Part shown: in pieces, positions 50,996-57,828 of the stretch | How positions within the stretch are numbered: the first letter of the stretch is position 1 | How the letters are laid out: each line of letters starts with the position of its first letter | From: Sphingobium sp. | GTDB lineage: Bacteria > Pseudomonadota > Alphaproteobacteria > Sphingomonadales > Sphingomonadaceae | Reading direction: 5' to 3' | Length of the DNA: 64,000 nucleotides | Assembly: GCA_009360885.1 (NCBI GenBank) | Contig: SPEL01000003.1 | Location: forward strand, 310,001 to 374,000 | Position numbers and translations under genes: made by a program | The notes under the pieces: generated by a model | Told to the model about the DNA's origin: nothing | Databases searched by the model: none | The model's input: only the letters and a program-made list of their open reading frames with translations

Positions 50996-51289
50996 TCAAT
51001 CCTCCGAATCGAAACCGCGTCCCTCGCGGCAGTGCCAGAGGCGCAGGATGAAGATGGTCGCCGACGCTATCTCGTAGCGCAATTCATAGTCGCCCACGAT
51101 GATCCTGCGAACCTCGCGCGGTTCATAGGCTTCCAGCTTCTCGCCAATCCTGGGATAGTCGATCAGCCGGTCGGGCGCATGGGCAAGTTGGCGGATGACA
51201 CGCGCAGCCGCCTCCGGCGCAACCGGACCCAGATGGTCATGCAGACGCACAAGATCCGAGGATGCCCTGCCGGTCCACTGGATTTTCAT
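50996..51289 (-). CDS. ParE/RelE-type toxin (97 aa)
   Basis: The RelE/ParE fold is suggested by the start IQWTGRASSDLVRLHDHL, the Arg-containing EVRRIIVGDYELRYEI strand and the end IFILRLWHCREGR with the conserved basic residues. The ATG at 51289 overlaps the antitoxin stop by four bases. Such toxins poison gyrase or cleave mRNA, and on conjugative elements they stabilise inheritance. Which of the two targets applies is not clear. Confidence 0.82.
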   Translation of the reverse strand: MKIQWTGRASSDLVRLHDHLGPVAPEAAARVIRQLAHAPDRLIDYPRIGEKLEAYEPREVRRIIVGDYELRYEIASATIFILRLWHCREGRGFDSED

Positions 51290-51555
51290 GGGACGGGCGG
51301 CGGCAGGGGCGTGTCGGTTCCAAGACTGTCGGCCCATGCCTGAACCGCCCGATGGTCGATCACGCGTCCCGCATCGACATCGGCCAGCGCGTCAAGCGTC
51401 ATCCGGTGGCGTTCCTCCTCCAGATCGACCCATGCGGCAAGCGCCTGTTTCATCACCCAGCCGCGCGAGCGTTCGAGCCGTGCCGCCATCGCGTCCACCT
51501 TGTCGGCAAGGCCGAGCGGCACATGCGCTGTCAGCACTTTCGTTTCTGTCGCCAT
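51286..51555 (-). CDS. Ribbon-helix-helix antitoxin, ParD/CopG-like (89 aa)
   Basis: The N-terminal TKVLTAHVPLGLADKVDAMA is a typical ribbon-helix-helix DNA-binding start, followed by RSRGWVMKQALAAWVDLEEE, the second helix. The C-terminal half would wrap the toxin. GGAGG precedes the ATG at 51555 by about nine bases. It is the first gene of the pair and probably represses its own promoter. Confidence 0.8.
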   Translation of the reverse strand: MATETKVLTAHVPLGLADKVDAMAARLERSRGWVMKQALAAWVDLEEERHRMTLDALADVDAGRVIDHRAVQAWADSLGTDTPLPPPVP

Positions 51556-51653
51556 GGAGAGGCCTCCGGATAATTCGTATCAAATCGGAATGATTGAAAG
51601 TTAATCGAAAACACACAGAAAGGCAACGAGGAAGCGAGCAAACTCGCTATCTT

Positions 51654-51866
51654 TCTTCCCGCACCCCAAACGGTGCGGACGAGCTAAGGGCTTTGCCCTC
51701 GCGCCGCTCAAGGGAAGATAAACCGTCCGGGGCGGTATCCCCAACCTTCCGCGCTTCGCTTGTGCAGGCCGGGTGAGCCCCCTCCGCCCCGACCGCCCTT
51801 GCCCGTTACACCCCAGTCTCGGCGACGGCCAGAAGGTCAGGTGCGGCATACCGCTGCGCTGACCTT
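51654..51866 (+). other. Structured leader region upstream of the methyltransferase
   Basis: In the 331-base gap 51556-51886 several inverted repeats nest: TCTTCCC (51654) with GGGAAGA (51712), CCGCACC/GGTGCGG (51659-51678), AGGGC/GCCCT (51687-51699), and the strong hairpin AAGGTCAG/CTGACCTT (51833-51866) with inner GCGG/CCGC, just before the methyltransferase start. No reading frame looks real here. It could be a structured mRNA leader or a set of protein-binding sites. Confidence 0.45.
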
Positions 51867-51886
51867 CAGGTTAAAGGATTTGAGAC

Positions 51887-52555
51887 ATGACAGGCAATGC
51901 AAAGGCTCCCCGCAATGTAATTTTCAACGCGGATTGCATCGACGTGATGCGGAGTTTCGACCGGGGATCGGTGGACTTCATTCTGACCGACCCGCCTTAT
52001 ATCACCCATTATCGCAGCCGGGACGGTCGCACCGTCGCCAATGATGATAACGCCCGCTGGCTTGCACCCGCGTTCAACCAGATGCACCGGATTTTGAAGG
52101 ATGGCGGTTTTTGCATCAGCTTCTATGGCTGGAACAAGATTGACCTTTTCGCGCAGGCGTGGCGTGCGGCCGGTTTCCGTATCGTCGGGCACGTCGTGTT
52201 CAGGAAAAGCTATGCGTCATCGACGCGCTTTCTCCGTTATGAGCATGAGCAAGCCTATTTGCTGGCCAAGGGCGAACCTGCCATGCCCCCGCATCCCATC
52301 TCCGATGTGATCGACTTCCCCTATACCGGTAACAAATTGCACCCGACACAGAAGCCGGTTGAGGCGCTCGCTCCCCTGATCGAAGCGTTCACACGACCCG
52401 GCGACCTTGTGCTGGACCCATTTTGCGGGTCCGGTTCCACGCTGGACGCAGCGCAACGGCTTGGGCGCGACTGGACAGGCATCGAACTGAACAACGGCCA
52501 TTACCACACCGCGAGCAGACGGTTGGCCCCTCGAAGTGGCAGGGCAGTAGCCTGA
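51887..52555 (+). CDS. Orphan DNA methyltransferase, DPPY type (222 aa)
   Basis: Beta-class N6-adenine or N4-cytosine methyltransferase: TDPPYITHY near residue 34 is the catalytic motif and VLDPFCGSGSTLDAA near residue 175 binds AdoMet. It lacks the extra C-terminal domain of CcrM and there is no restriction enzyme nearby. Such solitary enzymes are common on conjugative elements, where they may protect against host restriction. Recognition site unknown. Strongly folded DNA precedes the start. Confidence 0.88.
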   Translation: MTGNAKAPRNVIFNADCIDVMRSFDRGSVDFILTDPPYITHYRSRDGRTVANDDNARWLAPAFNQMHRILKDGGFCISFYGWNKIDLFAQAWRAAGFRIVGHVVFRKSYASSTRFLRYEHEQAYLLAKGEPAMPPHPISDVIDFPYTGNKLHPTQKPVEALAPLIEAFTRPGDLVLDPFCGSGSTLDAAQRLGRDWTGIELNNGHYHTASRRLAPRSGRAVA

Positions 52556-52625
52556 ACCCCTCCCTATTCCCTCCATATGCGCCCGTCCATGCGGCGGGCG
52601 CTCCCCAAACAAGGATTTATACATC

Positions 52626-52931
52626 ATGCGATGGATCATCACGACTGACTATATGGGCGGATGCCTTGGGCTTGGTGAAAATGCTGAGGGCGTCCCTGCC
52701 AGGGCAGAACCCGAACAGGCTTATGACCTGCCAATGGAATTTCGGCTCTATGACTCTCTTGGTTTCCTCTGTTTCGAGGGCCGTTGCGGCAATATAGACG
52801 TGGATTGGTGGCATGGTTTCGAGCCGCTGATGTTCACATGGAACACCCATGCACGCTGTCGCCGGATGAGCTATCGCCGCGCGGGCAGTCAGGAGAACTG
52901 GCAACGATTTACACCTTATCCAGCCTCCTGA
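52626..52931 (+). CDS. Hypothetical protein of the element (101 aa)
   Basis: A soluble protein rich in aromatic residues (several Trp, Tyr and Phe) with scattered Cys. No signal peptide, membrane segment or known motif. It starts 70 bases after the methyltransferase on the same strand and is followed by a strong hairpin, so the two may form one transcript. I do not recognise the family. Confidence 0.6.
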   Translation: MRWIITTDYMGGCLGLGENAEGVPARAEPEQAYDLPMEFRLYDSLGFLCFEGRCGNIDVDWWHGFEPLMFTWNTHARCRRMSYRRAGSQENWQRFTPYPAS

Positions 52932-52945
52932 AATTCCAGATATGG

Positions 52946-53022
52946 GGCCGCTGGCCATAGTATCAGGCCAGCGGCCCGCTTACGCGGGCCTAGAAAGCGC
53001 ACTCGCCGGGCATATGCCCGGC
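52946..53022. repeat. Cluster of three inverted repeats
   Basis: GGCCGCTGGCC/GGCCAGCGGCC is a perfect 11-base stem with a nine-base loop (52946-52976), CCCGC/GCGGG follows (52975-52988), and GCCGGGCATATGCCCGGC (53005-53022) is a perfect 18-base palindrome. None has a T-run. They open a 370-base gap without genes (52932-53301). The rest of the gap is AT-rich and presumably contains the promoter of the RovC-like genes. Confidence 0.6.
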
Positions 53023-53301
53023 TCGCTATCAAGGCACGAAAACAGAAGTAGTGATGCTTTGCCCTTCGAGTTTCGACCACCACAATATAATATGCCGATT
53101 TGCCATATCTTTGTGTATGGAGCGCATAACGTCTTTAGCAGCACACCGTCGAAAACTCTTCATACCATATTGATCTGGCACATATTGCGCTGCGTTTCAT
53201 GCATCATGGAAGGACACATGCGCGCTATTCAGCCAGTCCTGCTTCTGTAACTTTCAAAGCCCCTCAATGTTCTGGTGAAGAATGACACAGGGAGCAACGC
53301 C

Positions 53302-53508
53302 ATGCCATCGTCAGATCAGCCTTTGCGCAGCAAGAACGATTCCAGCCATTTCGGCAGACCCGAAATTGCAGCCGAATTTTTACGCCGCAATCAGCGTTTC
53401 CGTAACGATCAGGCCAGCCTTGCCCGGCGTGTTACGGCAGGCGAGATAAGTGCCGAAGACGCGCATGCCGAACTTGCGCGGCGATGGGGGATATCCTTTC
53501 GCCCATAG
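53302..53508 (+). CDS. Small transcriptional-regulator-like domain protein (68 aa)
   Basis: Matches by eye the short domain that normally stands in front of RovC/DUF2285 proteins: AAEFLRRNQRFRNDQASLA followed by AELARRWGISFRP. GGGAGC precedes ATG 53302. Its reading frame stops at the point where related longer proteins continue, and the next frame, one base ahead, goes on with the expected sequence. It may be a natural split gene or a frameshift. Confidence 0.6.
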   Translation: MPSSDQPLRSKNDSSHFGRPEIAAEFLRRNQRFRNDQASLARRVTAGEISAEDAHAELARRWGISFRP

Positions 53509-54079
53509 AGATTTTACCGGCAATGGCCCGCTTTTCTGGCAACCTGACCGCATTCCCGTCGCTATTCTTCTGGATACCGCACCGCCGGGTTTCAGATCCG
53601 CCAACTTGTCGGATATCTCCGCATTGGGAACGCCGCGCGCAGACGCCAACACGCCCAACGGCCGCCATCTTGTCATCGCTGACCCGAACGGCGAGCATCG
53701 GCTCTGGGTTTATGCTTCAGCCCATGGCCGGTCCATCGCAGCGATAATTCCCTTTGACGCCGATTTTGACACAAGAATTACCAGCCTGCTGCGCTTCCAT
53801 CGGCATCTTCTCGGTCATCCATCGGGATCGCTACCGCGAGGATGGGCACTGACACCCTATCGCCGCGACCGGCTGCTAAGGATGATCCGTGCATTCGATC
53901 TCAAACAGGCAGGCGCCAGCTACCGCGCCATCGCGATTGCGCTGGACAGCGACGAGGCCGCCGTTCTCAGTGCAACGGAATGGAAACTATCCTCGACACG
54001 CTCATGGACAATCCGCCTTGTCCGCGCTGCACGCATGATGGTCAATGGCGGCTATCGAAAGCTGCTTACCTTCCGATAG
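53465..54079 (+). CDS. RovC-like DNA-binding protein (DUF2285), 204 aa
   Basis: NGPLFWQPDRIPVAILLDTA opens the domain, and the C-terminal half TPYRRDRLLRMIRAFDLKQAGASYRAIA (in part) contains the helix-turn-helix of the DUF2285/RovC family, probably a regulator of transfer or replication. The first ATG in frame is 53465, and a GTG at 53450 is possible. Overlaps the preceding frame by 44 bases. It probably belongs with the preceding small domain as one functional unit. Confidence 0.65.
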   Translation: MPNLRGDGGYPFAHRDFTGNGPLFWQPDRIPVAILLDTAPPGFRSANLSDISALGTPRADANTPNGRHLVIADPNGEHRLWVYASAHGRSIAAIIPFDADFDTRITSLLRFHRHLLGHPSGSLPRGWALTPYRRDRLLRMIRAFDLKQAGASYRAIAIALDSDEAAVLSATEWKLSSTRSWTIRLVRAARMMVNGGYRKLLTFR

Positions 54080-54193
54080 TCCGCAGGGGTAGTCATTTAT
54101 CCCCCGGAATAAAGACGATATTCGACATCCACCCCGAAGTATGCGCTTCGCTAGATTTGCCTCCTGACGCCATTACACCCGCAGGAGCTGCCC

Positions 54194-54460
54194 TTGCCCC
54201 TTCCCGACATCACCCTCCCACCACGCTTTCTTCGCACACCCGAAGCGGCGCGCTTTCTCGGCCTGTCAGGCCGAACGCTGGAGAAACATCGTTATTTCGG
54301 AACCGGCCCGGCCTATCGTCGACTTGGCGGCCGCGTCGTCTACAGTCTTGACGACCTGCGCGCCTGGGCAGACCTCGGCACCAGATATTCCACCTCCGAC
54401 CCCGGCCAGGACGATCTCATGCCCCGGCGGGATGCGGCTATCGCGCAGAACCGCCGATGA
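54194..54460 (+). CDS. AlpA/MerR-like helix-turn-helix protein (88 aa)
   Basis: The sequence RFLRTPEAARFLGLSGRTLEKHR, then RLGGRVVYSLDDLRAWAD, is the usual winged-helix excisionase or AlpA-type domain. It starts with ATG 54194 downstream of GCAGGAGCTG. The stop overlaps repA by four bases. On such elements this protein typically controls excision or the replication genes. Here co-translation with repA favours the latter. Confidence 0.8.
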   Translation: MPLPDITLPPRFLRTPEAARFLGLSGRTLEKHRYFGTGPAYRRLGGRVVYSLDDLRAWADLGTRYSTSDPGQDDLMPRRDAAIAQNRR

Positions 54461-55338
54461 AACCGCAACCTTCATCTAGCTCCGGGAATCGCACCCAGCT
54501 CACACTATTCCCCTCGCTTGGGTCTGGCATCGCGCCGCGCGATGCCCAGGACCTGATGGCCTGGCCCTTCTTCAGCCTCGCCAAACGCCGGCGCGTCACC
54601 CCCATCGACTTCCGGATGGGCGCGACATGGATTTCGGTCGAGGCCGTGCCGGACCATGGCATGGCGACGATCTGGGATGCCGATGTGCTGATCTGGGCGG
54701 CCAGCCAGATCGTCGCTGCGCGCGACGCAGGGCTGCCGACCTCGCGACTGATGGCAACCACACCGCATGAAATCCTGACCTTCATCGGGCGAGGAACCGG
54801 CAAGGATCATTATGATCGCCTGCGCGCCGCGCTCGACCGTCTGCAATCGACGACTGTTGCGACATCCATCCGCCAGCAGCACCAGCGCCGCCGCCATCGC
54901 TTCTCGTGGATCAACGAATGGCGGGAGTTGGTCGACACCAACGGGCGCCCGCTTGGGTTGGAATTAATCCTGCCGGACTGGTTTTATGCTGGCGTGGTCG
55001 ATCGCACATTCGTCCTCACCATCGACCGCGCTTATTTTTCACTCACTGGTGGGCTGGAGCGCTGGCTCTACCGGATCGTACGCAAACATGGTGGTCAGCA
55101 GGAGGGTGGCTGGAGCTTCGACTTTCCCCATCTTTACCTTAAATCCGGCGCGCTCTCGCCATTGAAACAGTTCGCATTCGAATTGCGCGCTATTGTGCAG
55201 CGACAGTCCCTGCCGGGCTATGTGCTGGCAATCGAGCACGCATTCGGCCGTGAACGGCTGGCCTTCACGCCCGCGCCTGTCGATCCGTTCGAGAAAGCAG
55301 TGCGGCGCATCGGCCTGACTGTGGATAACCTGCGATGA
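54457..55338 (+). CDS. repA: Replication initiator protein RepA-like (293 aa)
   Basis: Residues about 40-280 match the RepA family found on alphaproteobacterial plasmids and Tn4371-like elements: LMAWPFFSLAKRRR, GKDHYDRLRAALDRLQSTTV, and the second winged helix with LERWLYRIVRKHGG and FAFELRAIV. It would bind iterons and recruit the host replisome. The coding end contains a perfect DnaA box and iteron-like repeats follow directly, as expected for an initiator next to its origin. Coupled to the HTH gene by ATGA. Confidence 0.85.
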   Translation: MKPQPSSSSGNRTQLTLFPSLGSGIAPRDAQDLMAWPFFSLAKRRRVTPIDFRMGATWISVEAVPDHGMATIWDADVLIWAASQIVAARDAGLPTSRLMATTPHEILTFIGRGTGKDHYDRLRAALDRLQSTTVATSIRQQHQRRRHRFSWINEWRELVDTNGRPLGLELILPDWFYAGVVDRTFVLTIDRAYFSLTGGLERWLYRIVRKHGGQQEGGWSFDFPHLYLKSGALSPLKQFAFELRAIVQRQSLPGYVLAIEHAFGRERLAFTPAPVDPFEKAVRRIGLTVDNLR

Positions 55339-55516
55339 CACACGGCCTATTGAAAACCGGCGCACACGGCCGATTAAAAACCGCTGACTCGGCCTATAAA
55401 AAACCCAAATGCTACACAAGCATCTGGAATTACTCGCAAAATCAGCCTCCTTCTAACTATGCTAACAATAAAGAATACTTCGTATTCTTTCTAACGCAGC
55501 GGCGCGCTGTGGATAA
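55320..55516. other. Putative replication origin (oriV) of the element
   Basis: Two perfect DnaA boxes TGTGGATAA (55320-55328, 55508-55516) bracket three direct repeats of GGCC-AT-rich-AAAACC spaced 24 and 23 bases apart (GGCC at 55344, 55368, 55391). An AT-rich stretch and the perfect inverted repeat AAAGAATAC/GTATTCTTT (55470-55490) follow. All lie directly downstream of repA in a gap without other genes (55339-55695). An open frame beginning at 55335 crosses the repeats but does not look coding. Confidence 0.6.
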
Positions 55517-55695
55517 CTCGCAAAACGCAGCCAAGCATGAACCAACAAGATCGCCGTACCTACTTCGCTATAGCTCACCATCTCTTTCCCATAGCCACCC
55601 ATTCTGGCGTCCTGTTGTAGCGGGATCCTGCGCGCCGAAGCCGCACTCGACGCGGTGCTCGGGCGCGGTCCCCATCACATTCACGGAGACAAGTC

Positions 55696-56283
55696 ATGAG
55701 CGACCCTTCGCATCTCTCCCGCATTAATTCCGACGGATTTTCCCTAGAATTGCTTCGCAAGACCGCAGCTTCACGGTCGCGCGAACGATCCGCGCCTGTC
55801 GCCGCGCAGGCGATGCCCCGTTCAGGTCTGACGGAAGTGGAACTGTTCTGGGTCGAAAAGAAACTGGAACACTGGATACGCTTCGGCAGGATCGCACAGG
55901 AGCGTATCGTCACACGCCGCACACGAATCATGGGTTTCCGGCAAGACGCAATCTTCGCGTTCGTCCGCTGGTCAGCCAATGACTATGGCACGGTCAGCTC
56001 GCACATCAATATCATGCGTGCCGTCGCGCCAGGTGAGGCATACACGACATTACCCTTTGTCCGGCCCGGTGGCGACATCCTGCTGCATATCGAAGGTTGG
56101 CCGAAGGTCGAACAGGTGCTGCGCGCGATTGATGCGGTGGAAGCAGCCAATGTCGATCCCTGTGACGCCGCGCCCGATCACTGGCGGCATGTCCACAACC
56201 GCATTGCCGCCGGTCAGCCGCCGCGGCCCTACACGATGGAGCGGCATCGCGCGTGGCTCCGGCGCCGGGAGATCGAAGGATGA
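55696..56283 (+). CDS. DUF2840 protein (195 aa)
   Basis: A conserved gene of this class of conjugative elements, always close to traF. The core TEVELFWVEKKLEHWIRFGR and DAIFAFVRWSANDYGTV is typical of DUF2840. The N-terminal 45 residues are less conserved. GGAGACAAG stands before ATG 55696. The stop overlaps traF. No biochemical role is known to me. The position suggests an accessory part in mobilisation. Confidence 0.8.
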   Translation: MSDPSHLSRINSDGFSLELLRKTAASRSRERSAPVAAQAMPRSGLTEVELFWVEKKLEHWIRFGRIAQERIVTRRTRIMGFRQDAIFAFVRWSANDYGTVSSHINIMRAVAPGEAYTTLPFVRPGGDILLHIEGWPKVEQVLRAIDAVEAANVDPCDAAPDHWRHVHNRIAAGQPPRPYTMERHRAWLRRREIEG

Positions 56284-56837
56284 GCCGTTTCGGTTATGTC
56301 ATCGTGACGGTTCTGGTGGCCGAACTGTTCGCCGGGCTGTTCGCACTCGTCGCGTGGCTGCAGCCACAGCCGCGTCTGATCTGGAACGCCAGCGCCAGTG
56401 TGCCGGTCGGGCTATACAGGATCAACGACGTAGACAATCCGCCGGTCGGCACATTGGTCGTAGTTACGCCGCCCGATCGGTTGGCGCACTGGCTGTCCAA
56501 GCGTGGTTATCTGCCCGATGGCGTGCCGCTCCTGAAGTATGTCGCAGCGAAGACCGGACAACAGGTTTGCCGCACTGGCAATGCCCTCAGCATCGACGGC
56601 CGTCCGGTCGCCACAGCACGGTCGCATGACAGCCAGGGTCGGGCCCTGCCATCATGGCAAGGATGCCGAAAGCTAGCCTCGGGCGAAATATTTCTGCTCA
56701 ATCCGTCCGTCGCCGACAGCGTGGACGGCCGATATTTCGGAGTGTTTCCTGCGTCCGCGCTACTCGGCCGCGCGATCCCGATACTGACCCGCGAGACGGC
56801 GCAGGCTCCTCTCCAATGGCGGGGCATCGGATCATGA
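56280..56837 (+). CDS. traF: TraF-like S26 signal peptidase
   Basis: An inner-membrane serine protease that matures the pilin TrbC in IncP-type systems. One N-terminal membrane helix (about residues 4-27) precedes the catalytic Ser in NASASVPVGLYRI. The catalytic Lys is in VPLLKYVAA. GEIFLLNP, DGRYFG and FPASALLGRA follow as in the family. 185 residues. The ATG at 56280 overlaps the DUF2840 stop and the TGA overlaps the transglycosylase start. Confidence 0.88.
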   Translation: MSRFGYVIVTVLVAELFAGLFALVAWLQPQPRLIWNASASVPVGLYRINDVDNPPVGTLVVVTPPDRLAHWLSKRGYLPDGVPLLKYVAAKTGQQVCRTGNALSIDGRPVATARSHDSQGRALPSWQGCRKLASGEIFLLNPSVADSVDGRYFGVFPASALLGRAIPILTRETAQAPLQWRGIGS

Positions 56838-57505
56838 AGCGCCGGGTCTTCATCCTCGCACTGGCGTTCTCCATGCAACAGGCCTGCGCCCCGGTCGCGG
56901 TCGCGCGGCAAGCGGATGCACTGCGCTCCGCCCACCCTTACGCACCTTATGTCACCGATGCCGCACGGCGGTTCGATATTCCGGAAGCCTGGATCTGGGC
57001 AGTGATGCGCGTCGAGAGCAACGGTGATGTCCGCGCTATCTCGTCAGCCGGAGCAATGGGACTGATGCAGATCATGCCCGCTACATGGGCCAGCCTGCGT
57101 GCGCGGCATCGCCTTGGCCACGATCCCTATGATCCGCGAGACAACATCATGGCGGGTGCGGCCTATCTGCGCGCAATGTGGGACCGCTACGGCAATGTCG
57201 CCGCGATGCTGGCGGCTTACAATGCAGGGCCGGGCCGCATGGATGATTATATGTCGCGGGGTCGTTCATTGCCCGCCGAGACGCATGCTTATCTGGCAAA
57301 GCTGGCACCGATTATCGGTGGAGCATCCGATCCTCAGCTCAGGGCACCAGCACCGCCCGATCCTTTTGCCTGGCACCGCGCGGCATTGTTTACGGCACGG
57401 GCCGGCGACAGTCCGACCGCAATGGAAACGACGCCGGTTCGCACAGACGCCGGGCGACCAGCAAACAATCTGTTCGTCCCACTTTCACGTCAGAGGCAGC
57501 CATGA
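56834..57505 (+). CDS. Lytic transglycosylase, SLT family (223 aa)
   Basis: A periplasmic muramidase that opens peptidoglycan for the transfer channel. Signal peptide about 1-26 (FILALAFSMQQACAPVAVA). The catalytic Glu is in VMRVESNG (about residue 58), followed by GAMGLMQIMPATW, DPRDNIMAGAAYL and AAYNAGPG, the standard SLT motifs. The C-terminal 60 residues are Pro/Ala-rich and probably disordered. ATGA overlaps at both ends. Confidence 0.9.
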   Translation: MKRRVFILALAFSMQQACAPVAVARQADALRSAHPYAPYVTDAARRFDIPEAWIWAVMRVESNGDVRAISSAGAMGLMQIMPATWASLRARHRLGHDPYDPRDNIMAGAAYLRAMWDRYGNVAAMLAAYNAGPGRMDDYMSRGRSLPAETHAYLAKLAPIIGGASDPQLRAPAPPDPFAWHRAALFTARAGDSPTAMETTPVRTDAGRPANNLFVPLSRQRQP

Positions 57506-57828
57506 AGATCACCAGGGGTAATATTTCCGCTGTCAGATCACCCATCATCCGACAGCCAGCGGAAAGCCGATGCGCGATATTCGTGCGGTGTTCCGGATTG
57601 ATGCAGGAAGAACAGAAAATCACTGGAAAGGCAGAAAATAGCAGAAAGAAAGGACGGCAAGATAAAACAGGCGATGTGCGGAGCCCTTTCGCCACGGTCG
57701 AAGCCTTGTTTCTCAAGCCTTTGCGGCGTTCCGCCGTGATGTGCGGGCCAAATCCCGCACTGTGGATCTTCCACGAATTTCCGCTGTTTGCGCAGCTTTG
57801 CCGCACATCGCGGAGCTATCGATCATGA
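57502..57828 (+). CDS. Doubtful reading frame between transglycosylase and relaxase (108 aa)
   Basis: It starts and ends in four-base ATGA overlaps with its neighbours, as a real gene would. However, the predicted protein has an odd basic composition, no family resemblance, and much of the DNA is less GC-rich than the surroundings. In related elements a DUF736 gene often occupies this slot, and this frame is not DUF736. It may be a replaced gene, a decayed remnant or largely the transfer origin. Confidence 0.3.
   Translation: MKITRGNISAVRSPIIRQPAESRCAIFVRCSGLMQEEQKITGKAENSRKKGRQDKTGDVRSPFATVEALFLKPLRRSAVMCGPNPALWIFHEFPLFAQLCRTSRSYRS
57741..57760. other. Candidate transfer-origin inverted repeat
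   Basis: GTGCGGG (57741-57747) and CCCGCAC (57754-57760) form a perfect seven-base hairpin with a six-base loop, preceded by GGCG/CGCC (57724-57734), 65 bases before the relaxase gene. Relaxases usually nick beside such repeats near their own gene. The nick site is not identified. Confidence 0.3.

Noticed and set aside
55335-55727. 130-codon frame starting in an ATGA overlap with repA
   Set aside because: It reads through the iteron-like repeats and AT-rich origin, the protein is low-complexity and resembles neither ParA nor any other family, and it runs past the start of DUF2840.
57390-57806. Minus-strand frame opposite the transglycosylase end and the doubtful frame
   Set aside because: Antisense to real transfer genes, no family resemblance and no ribosome-binding site.
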